28,333 nt of DNA from Vitreoscilla sp. Its GTDB lineage: Bacteria > Pseudomonadota > Gammaproteobacteria > Burkholderiales > Neisseriaceae. Where the stretch lies: positions 1 to 28,333 of the forward strand of contig JASLFS010000040.1 in NCBI GenBank assembly GCA_030150505.1, given 5' to 3'. The position numbers were made by a program, and so were the translations under genes. Shown here piece after piece: positions 23,651 through 28,333 of this stretch (its first letter is position 1; the number at the start of each line of letters is the position of its first letter). The notes under the pieces were generated by a model. It saw only the letters and a program-made list of their open reading frames with translations, was not told the origin of the DNA and made no database searches.

Positions 23651-24781
23651 ATGGAAAATATTGTCAGTTGGACAGAAAAACAACAAACACAACAAGCTTT
23701 GTGGCTAACGCATAATCAGCACAAAATACCAAAGCACATTCAAATAGCAGATATATCAATGAGTGCAGATGCCGCACTTAAATTAGCACAAGAAAATACT
23801 GCATTCATCTGGAGAGGTGACTTCCAGCAAGCAAAACAGTTACTTGCTGCGATGAAAAGACGATTACAAACCAACAAGAAAAAAGCCAAACAACCTGACA
23901 ATATCACCCAACGTTTTCATCTTCACCGTATGCAGCAAGGGCAAATTAGTCGAATTTTATCTCACTTATTGATTGAATTAGATGCAAACTGGCAGATTAA
24001 CTTACCGAGAAGCCCTGATGTAAAAGCGGCACTAGAAGCTGCGAATATGACACAATCAACACATAACAGCTTAATGCCTTTGCAAAACTTATTAGGCTAT
24101 ATTGGCGCCTATCAATGGTACCAAAAAGGGGTACCGATTAATGCATTAAACAAAAAAACCATTCATGTCCCATTTGGTGTTTTCTCTCCTCTTCGAGGAG
24201 AATACCTAGAGCTAGTACAACAAGCACCATTGCCCAACTCATGCCAAACTGCTTTTGATATTGGTACTGGTAGCGGTATATTGGCTGCCATTTTGGCACA
24301 GCGTGGTATTCCAAAAATTATAGGTACCGATACAAACCCACTGGCTATTCAAGCTGCAAAAGATAATATCAACAACTTGGGATTTAATCAGCAAGTGGAT
24401 ATTATTCAACAAGATTTATTCCCGGAAAATACTGCCGATTTAATTATTTGTAATCCACCCTGGTTACCAGCAAAACCAACAAGCAATATTGAAACCGCAC
24501 TATATGACCCTGATAATCAAATGCTTTTGGCACTATTATCACAAGCTCAGCATCACCTAAATGAAAATGGTGAGTTTTGGTTGATTCTTTCCAACCTAGC
24601 AGAATTACTTGGTTTAAGAGAATCTGATGATTTAAATAAAATGTTTAATCAATTCAATTGGACTATTCGAGATCAACTTCAAACGCAAGCAACCCACCTA
24701 AAATCAAAAGATTTAGCCGACCCATTAGCGAGTGCGAGAACAAAAGAAATCACTTCTCTTTATATTCTAGTTAAAAAATAA
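23651..24781 (+). CDS. Class I SAM-dependent methyltransferase with NPPW motif
   Basis: A 376-residue protein. The C-terminal half is a Rossmann-type methyltransferase: GVFSPLRGEYLELV before the fold, SAM-binding DIGTGSG at 203-209, acidic GTDTNP after strand 2, and NPPW at 268-271 at the position of the NPPY of PrmC and RNA N-methyltransferases. This suggests methylation of a planar nitrogen in protein or nucleic acid. The N-terminal ~170 residues are helical, basic in part (RRLQTNKKKAK), and not recognised. The substrate is unknown. It is divergent from leuA and followed after 39 bases by another methyltransferase gene. Confidence 0.8.
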   Translation: MENIVSWTEKQQTQQALWLTHNQHKIPKHIQIADISMSADAALKLAQENTAFIWRGDFQQAKQLLAAMKRRLQTNKKKAKQPDNITQRFHLHRMQQGQISRILSHLLIELDANWQINLPRSPDVKAALEAANMTQSTHNSLMPLQNLLGYIGAYQWYQKGVPINALNKKTIHVPFGVFSPLRGEYLELVQQAPLPNSCQTAFDIGTGSGILAAILAQRGIPKIIGTDTNPLAIQAAKDNINNLGFNQQVDIIQQDLFPENTADLIICNPPWLPAKPTSNIETALYDPDNQMLLALLSQAQHHLNENGEFWLILSNLAELLGLRESDDLNKMFNQFNWTIRDQLQTQATHLKSKDLADPLASARTKEITSLYILVKK

Positions 24782-24820
24782 TATTTATTAATAGCCAACA
24801 ATAAAAGGACCAAGCTGACA

Positions 24821-25600
24821 ATGACTGACTACTTATCCAACAACCAAAAAGCATGGGATTATCAGGCAACGACTGACAGCCCTTGGTCTCAACCTGTTAG
24901 CAATCATGAAATTGAACAAGCTAAACAAGGGCAATGGGAGGTTCATTTGACACCCAAAGCACTACCAAGCCACTGGCTAGACGACATCCAAGATAAATCT
25001 ATCTTGTGCTTGGCTTCTGCGGGCGGACAACAAGCACCTATTTTAGCGGCAGCAGGAGCTAATGTTACTGTTTTTGATTTTTCTGAGAAACAACTGGATA
25101 AAGATAGATTTGTCGCTCAACGCAATCATTTAAAACTCAATGCAATCCAAGGTGATATGAGAGATTTATCAATATTTTCAGATGCTTCATTTGATTATGT
25201 ATTTCATCCCATATCAAATCTATACATCCCGGATGTTAATCCTGTTTGGTCTGAATGCTACCGTGTCTTAAAAAGTAATGGACGATTATTATCCAGTTTT
25301 TTTAATCCCGTTGTATTTATTGGCGATAGAAATCCCAATCATTTACAAACAGGCATTATAAAACCTTGCTACACCATGCCATTTCGTGAAATGGATATTT
25401 TAACGGCAGAACAGTTATTGGAAAAAGAAAGCCGACAAGAAGCATTGGTTTTTGGACATTCGTTAACAGATTTAATTGGCGGACAATGTAAAGCTGGTTT
25501 TCAAATGATAGATTTTTATGAGGATTGGCAACCTAACCCTCGTTTTGTGGTAGATAAATACCTGCCAACATTCTTAGCAACCTATTCAAAAAAAGTCTAA
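24821..25600 (+). CDS. Class I SAM-dependent methyltransferase, Methyltransf_11 type
   Basis: A 259-residue cytoplasmic methyltransferase. The SAM fold begins with ILCLASAGGQQAPILAAAGA, which replaces the common DxGxGxG by LASAGGQQ, followed by TVFDFSEKQLDKD, the GDMRDLSIFSDASFDYV segment and YRVLKSNGRLL. The substrate is unknown and cannot be inferred from the neighbours. It has an AAGGA ribosome binding site 14 bases before the ATG, and is likely in one transcript with the preceding methyltransferase, which is not closely similar. Confidence 0.82.
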   Translation: MTDYLSNNQKAWDYQATTDSPWSQPVSNHEIEQAKQGQWEVHLTPKALPSHWLDDIQDKSILCLASAGGQQAPILAAAGANVTVFDFSEKQLDKDRFVAQRNHLKLNAIQGDMRDLSIFSDASFDYVFHPISNLYIPDVNPVWSECYRVLKSNGRLLSSFFNPVVFIGDRNPNHLQTGIIKPCYTMPFREMDILTAEQLLEKESRQEALVFGHSLTDLIGGQCKAGFQMIDFYEDWQPNPRFVVDKYLPTFLATYSKKV

Positions 25601-25602
25601 AG

Positions 25603-25637
25603 AAAAATCCGCCTATTAAAATTAGGCGGATTTTTTT
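25603..25637. terminator. Bidirectional terminator
   Basis: AAAAATCCGCCTA and TAGGCGGATTTTT around a short A/T loop, between the second methyltransferase gene and the convergent DUF1090 gene. Confidence 0.85.
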
Positions 25638-25638
25638 G

Positions 25639-26022
25639 TTATGAACGAGCCAATTCTTCTTTTGCTTCTTTTAACTGTCGTTTAGCTTCTTCCAACTTAA
25701 CCTCTTGTTTGCGGATTTTTCTGCTATCGCCTTTTTCTTGCGCTTTCTTTAAATCATTTTCACGCTCTACTACTTTTCGACTCTTTTTATCCACCCTTTT
25801 TTGACGTTTAACCCATTCTTTATCATTCCGACAATACTGTTTTGTATTCAATAATGCACGTTGCAATCCTGCAACACGGTATTGATTACCATAATCCTCT
25901 GCATAGCGAATTTGCTTTTCTAAATTGGCAATTTTTCTATCGCAGACACCATCATCTGCCCATGCAAGCGGCATTAAAAATATCCCTGAGCAAAAAATCA
26001 ATGTTAGTTTTTTTATAGTCAT
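25639..26022 (-). CDS. Secreted DUF1090 family protein (YqjC-like)
   Basis: A 127-residue periplasmic protein. The signal peptide MTIKKLTLIFCSG... ends at LAWA before DDGVC. The mature part has the DUF1090 pattern with two cysteines: CDRKIANLEKQIRYAEDYGN, then RVAGLQRALLNTKQYC, followed by a long, highly charged helix (many Lys, Arg and Glu) likely to form a coiled coil. The function is unknown; the E. coli relative is YqjC. It is a single-gene unit between two hairpins. Confidence 0.87.
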   Translation of the reverse strand: MTIKKLTLIFCSGIFLMPLAWADDGVCDRKIANLEKQIRYAEDYGNQYRVAGLQRALLNTKQYCRNDKEWVKRQKRVDKKSRKVVERENDLKKAQEKGDSRKIRKQEVKLEEAKRQLKEAKEELARS

Positions 26023-26114
26023 TATTTTCTCTTTTATCTATTTATCGTTAAGTAGTTTTAAATCATAAACATATATATCATACCAAGCCATTTACATAAG
26101 CCCTAATTTAAATA

Positions 26115-26148
26115 CAAAAAAGCCAACTCAATGAGTCGGCTTTTTTTA
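26115..26148. terminator. Terminator between the GntR and DUF1090 genes
   Basis: AAAAAAGCC and GGCTTTTTT with inner ACTCA/TGAGT, one A/C mismatch in the stem. On the minus strand it lies 14 bases beyond the stop codon of the GntR-type regulator. Confidence 0.7.
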
Positions 26149-26161
26149 TTTTCAATATTTT

Positions 26162-26830
26162 TTATTTATTTTTATGAGGCGGATCCTGCAAATAATGCAC
26201 CAAAGCATCACTAGCAGCCATTATATGTTCATATATAAACTGGCCTGCATCTTCAAAACATTGATCCTTACACATTTGTAAGATTTGCTCATGCTCTTTT
26301 TGCTCAAGGTGCTGAGCTGAAGTCATGAAATCTTGCATGTGTGTGTAACGTTCTGTCTGGCTAAACAATTGTTGAATTAAATGTACTGTTCTAGGGCGAA
26401 CAGGAACATCATAAAAAGACATGTGAAATAATGCATTATTGTCATTCCAGCTTTCAATGTCTTCATTTTCAGCTGCTTCTGCCAATTTGTTTAGATACAG
26501 TTCACATTTTTCTAAATGCTTACTGGTTAATAGTGGACCTGCGTCTATGATTAAATCACGCTCTAACAGTGCCCTCATTTTAAGTAATTCTTGCACATCA
26601 TTTATATCAAGACTAACAACCCGAGCACCTTTATGGTTATCAATTTTAATCAGTCCTTCAGCATCTAACTGGCGCAATGCTTCTCGTAAAGGAACTCTTG
26701 AAATACCATACTCTTGCGACAGTGCTTCTTGCAATAATGGCGTCCCACCAGGCAATTCCCCTGATAGAATTCTTTCCCGCAAAGAATCTGCTGTCGCCTC
26801 TGATAGGGTTTGTCGCTTGATTAAAGTCAT
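26162..26830 (-). CDS. GntR family transcriptional regulator, FadR (FCD) subfamily
   Basis: A 222-residue DNA-binding regulator. The N-terminal winged helix (about 8-75) shows LRERILSGELPGGTPLLQEALSQEYGISRVPLREALRQLDAEGLI, the standard GntR pattern. The C-terminal FCD domain is all-helical, with metal-site type residues Asp/His in NNALFHMSFYD and HEQILQM...HI. Ligands of this group are often carboxylic acids. Neisseria has a related regulator, GdhR, of glutamate dehydrogenase; identity with it cannot be shown here. No obvious target lies next to it: the upstream neighbour is a tRNA unit, downstream a DUF1090 gene. The ribosome binding site is weak. Confidence 0.88.
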   Translation of the reverse strand: MTLIKRQTLSEATADSLRERILSGELPGGTPLLQEALSQEYGISRVPLREALRQLDAEGLIKIDNHKGARVVSLDINDVQELLKMRALLERDLIIDAGPLLTSKHLEKCELYLNKLAEAAENEDIESWNDNNALFHMSFYDVPVRPRTVHLIQQLFSQTERYTHMQDFMTSAQHLEQKEHEQILQMCKDQCFEDAGQFIYEHIMAASDALVHYLQDPPHKNK

Positions 26831-26908
26831 AATGATTCACAGTTCTTTTGATATATTGATATTATCTTTATTAAATGAATACTTATTATGCGATAAAGAC
26901 AAAAAAAA

Positions 26909-26930
26909 ATCCAAGTAAATAACTTGGATA
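26909..26930 (-). terminator. Terminator of tRNA unit A
   Basis: On the minus strand, ATCCAAG and CTTGGAT around a seven-base loop, followed by nine T. It begins eight bases after the CCA end of tRNA-His copy A. Confidence 0.85.
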
Positions 26931-26937
26931 TTTATTA

Positions 26938-27014
26938 TGGGGTGGCTGATGGGGCTCGAACCCACGACAACTGGAATCACAATCCAGGGCTCTACCAACT
27001 GAGCTACAGCCACC
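26938..27014 (-). tRNA. tRNA-His (GTG), copy A
   Basis: A 77-base cloverleaf including the extra 5' G that pairs with C73, as required in bacterial tRNA-His, with the encoded CCA end. The anticodon loop TTGTGAT gives GTG; the T arm has GGTTCGAGCC. The acceptor stem GTGGCTG/CAGCCAC is fully paired. Confidence 0.97.
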
Positions 27015-27057
27015 ATTGTACGTAATCAAAAATGACAAATGTTACGTTTTGAATTAG

Positions 27058-27135
27058 TGGTCGGGGCGGTGGGATTCGAACTCACGACCCTCTGCTCCCA
27101 AAGCAGATGCGCTAACCAGGCTGCGCTACGCCCCG
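27058..27135 (-). tRNA. tRNA-Pro (TGG), copy A
   Basis: A 78-base cloverleaf with encoded CCA. The acceptor stem is CGGGGCG/CGCCCCG, and the anticodon loop TTTGGGA gives TGG. It is identical in sequence to copy B at 27433-27510. It is first in its transcription unit, followed by tRNA-His copy A after a 43-base spacer. Confidence 0.97.
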
Positions 27136-27148
27136 ACTGAAGAACCGA

Positions 27149-27177
27149 ACTATACAGCTTTATTTTCTAGCTGTCAA
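27149..27177 (-). promoter_or_regulatory. Promoter of tRNA unit A
   Basis: On the minus strand, a perfect TTGACA, a 17-base spacer and TATAGT, 13 bases before the first base of tRNA-Pro. This is a near-consensus promoter, as expected for tRNA genes. Confidence 0.85.
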
Positions 27178-27208
27178 TCCTTTTGTTGAAGAATATTTAA
27201 AAATGAAA

Positions 27209-27233
27209 AAATCCAAGCTTTAAACTTGGATTA
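27209..27233 (-). terminator. Terminator of tRNA unit B
   Basis: On the minus strand, ATCCAAG and CTTGGAT around a loop, followed by six T. It begins shortly after tRNA-His copy B and shares its stem sequence with the terminator of unit A. Confidence 0.8.
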
Positions 27234-27238
27234 TTTTA

Positions 27239-27315
27239 TGGGGTGGCTGATGGGGCTCGAACCCACGACAACTGGAATCACAATCCAGGGCTCTACCAAC
27301 TGAGCTACAACCACC
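27239..27315 (-). tRNA. tRNA-His (GTG), copy B
   Basis: A 77-base cloverleaf with 5' extra G and CCA end. It differs from copy A at one place: position 5 of the acceptor stem is U in place of C, which changes a C-G pair into U-G. Anticodon GTG. Confidence 0.96.
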
Positions 27316-27322
27316 ATTGTTT

Positions 27323-27399
27323 TGGCGCGCCCGACAGGAATCGAACCTGTAACCGCCCGCTTAGAAGGCGGGTGCTCTATCCGGTTGAGCTACGGGCGC
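27323..27399 (-). tRNA. tRNA-Arg (TCT)
   Basis: A 77-base cloverleaf with encoded CCA. The acceptor stem is GCGCCCG/CGGGCGC, and the anticodon loop CTTCTAA gives TCT, which reads AGA and AGG. It lies between tRNA-Pro copy B and tRNA-His copy B; unit A has no counterpart. Confidence 0.97.
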
Positions 27400-27432
27400 T
27401 CAACTACTGTCGTTCACACTAATAGTGTTTTT

Positions 27433-27510
27433 TGGTCGGGGCGGTGGGATTCGAACTCACGACCCTCTGCTCCCAAAGCAGATGCGCTAACCAGGCTGCG
27501 CTACGCCCCG
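27433..27510 (-). tRNA. tRNA-Pro (TGG), copy B
   Basis: A 78-base cloverleaf with encoded CCA and anticodon TGG, identical to copy A. It is first in the Pro-Arg-His transcription unit. Confidence 0.97.
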
Positions 27511-27523
27511 ACTGAGAAACAGA

Positions 27524-27553
27524 ACTATACAGCAATCTTAATTTTAGTGTCAA
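27524..27553 (-). promoter_or_regulatory. Promoter of tRNA unit B
   Basis: On the minus strand, TTGACA, an 18-base spacer and TATAGT, again 13 bases before tRNA-Pro. It shares the -35, the -10 and a TCAGT just before the tRNA with unit A, while the spacer has diverged. Confidence 0.85.
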
Positions 27554-27665
27554 CAATTATATTGCAAAAAAGCACAATTATTTACTAAATATTTGTATTT
27601 ATTTTGTATTTAATTAGCAAATCAAAGCACCACAATTCAATACAATCTAAAAAATAAATATTTAT

Positions 27666-27696
27666 TTGACCTTAACCTCTAGTCAAGCTTTATGCT
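27666..27696 (+). promoter_or_regulatory. MerR/CueR-type promoter of copA
   Basis: TTGACC, a 19-base spacer and TATGCT, 43 bases before the ATG at 27740. The overlong 19-base spacer is typical of promoters activated by MerR-family regulators. The spacer carries an imperfect dyad (ACCTTAAC against GTCAAGCT). By gene context a CueR-type copper sensor is likely; its gene is not in the window. Confidence 0.7.
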
Positions 27697-27739
27697 GTTA
27701 ACCATAATCTCATTGGATTTAGACACCTTAGGAGCAAAC

Positions 27740-28333
27740 ATGAGCGAACCCTCAATTCAAATAACCATCAATGGTATGAGCTGTGCATCTTGCACTGCTA
27801 GGGTAACCAAAGCCATAAGCTCCTTACCTTTTGTCCAGTCAGTCAATGTTAATTTAATGACCAACCAGGCTGTTATTGCCTACCAACAGCCATTTGATAC
27901 AGCTGCCATTGTCAATTCAGTAAGTAAACTGGGTTTTACCGTAGAAACAGAAACCATCGATTTAAATATTATAGGTATGAGTTGTGCCTCTTGTGTCGGT
28001 CACGTTACCAAAGGCTTAAATGCAACGGTAGGTGTTATTAATGCAGTAGTTAATTTAGCCACTCAATCAGCTTCTATTCATGCTTTATCGGGTATCAATC
28101 CTGACCTTTTTATTCAAGCTATTGCAAAAAAAGGCTTCCAAGCATCAATCGTGAATCAAGAATCCCTTGCTGATGAATCTCTTTCACGCAGACAAGAACA
28201 AGAAAGCCAATCGCTTAAAAGAAGATTTTTAATAGCCTCTATATTTGCTCTTCCTTTATTTTTAATGGAAATGGGCTCGCATTTATTTCCAGTTGTACAA
28301 CAAATTATTCAGCAAAGTATTGGTCTGCAAAAC
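27740..28333 (+). CDS. copA: Copper-exporting P1B-type ATPase CopA, N-terminal part
   Basis: The first 198 residues of a heavy-metal ATPase that exports Cu+ from the cytoplasm; the rest lies beyond the window. Two metal-binding HMA domains are present, each with GMSCASC (residues 12-18 and 79-85), followed by a charged linker and the first membrane helix starting at RRFLIASIFALPLFLMEMG. The catalytic DKTG and the CPC metal site would be further downstream, so Cu+ specificity is inferred from the HMA motifs and promoter. It has a good AGGAG ribosome binding site eight bases before the ATG. Confidence 0.92.
   Translation, partial: MSEPSIQITINGMSCASCTARVTKAISSLPFVQSVNVNLMTNQAVIAYQQPFDTAAIVNSVSKLGFTVETETIDLNIIGMSCASCVGHVTKGLNATVGVINAVVNLATQSASIHALSGINPDLFIQAIAKKGFQASIVNQESLADESLSRRQEQESQSLKRRFLIASIFALPLFLMEMGSHLFPVVQQIIQQSIGLQN

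Noticed and set aside
27322..27588. An 88-residue open frame on the plus strand (MARPTGIEPVTARLEGGCSIRLSYG...).
   Set aside because: It runs antisense through tRNA-Arg and tRNA-Pro. This peptide type is a well-known false prediction over tRNA genes.

Overview
The window is an AT-rich chromosomal stretch from a betaproteobacterium of the family Neisseriaceae. Three things point there. A 12-base DNA uptake sequence, AGGCTGCCTGAA, recurs as inverted pairs after genes; this is the dialect I associate with Simonsiella and its relatives rather than the GCCGTCTGAA of Neisseria. A ComP-like minor pilin, the receptor for such sequences, is encoded here. The proteins otherwise read as core Neisseriaceae genes. 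I cannot name the species. No phage, insertion sequence or CRISPR array was seen.

Layout. Positions 1-3100: end of an LTA-synthase/sulfatase-family protein, converging on a mgtE-prmC operon. Positions 3365-4298: two type IV prepilins, the second ComP-like. Positions 4515-6363: ybeD-lipB-lipA (protein lipoylation). Positions 6430-11243: ppx, corA, an acyl-CoA thioesterase, riboflavin synthase and a RibBA-like protein with a degenerate second half. Positions 11315-13533: a small conserved protein, gmhB, plsC and gloA (envelope building blocks and methylglyoxal detoxification). Positions 13821-16013: a Na+/H+ antiporter and a 16S rRNA pseudouridine synthase. Positions 16108-16879 (minus): an NlpC/P60 hydrolase and a 71-residue protein, divergent from ubiB. 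Positions 18777-21527: a BI-1 family membrane protein, then an overlapping ketoacyl synthase III / CoaD-like pair. Positions 21631-23421 (minus): leuA with an N-terminal helix-turn-helix. Positions 23651-25600: two methyltransferases. Positions 25639-26830 (minus): a DUF1090 protein and a GntR regulator. Positions 26938-27510 (minus): five tRNA genes in two repeated units. From 27740: start of a copper P-type ATPase gene.

The most unusual object is leuA. An 81-residue Cro/YdaS-like DNA-binding domain is joined in frame to a complete 2-isopropylmalate synthase, which itself carries a leucine-sensing C-terminal domain. A second well-placed ribosome binding site precedes the conventional LeuA start, so the locus may make both a DNA-binding fusion and a plain enzyme. 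Upstream, a 12-base motif occurs as a perfect inverted repeat; one copy fills the spacer of the predicted leuA promoter, the other lies in the leader, and a weaker third copy lies further upstream. This suggests, without proving it, a leucine-responsive enzyme that represses its own gene.

Other points of interest are a 12-bp perfect hairpin that would bury the ribosome binding site of comP, the RibBA-like protein that has lost its GTP cyclohydrolase zinc ligands, the duplicated tRNA units each with its own promoter and terminator, and a 19-bp-spacer MerR-type promoter before copA.
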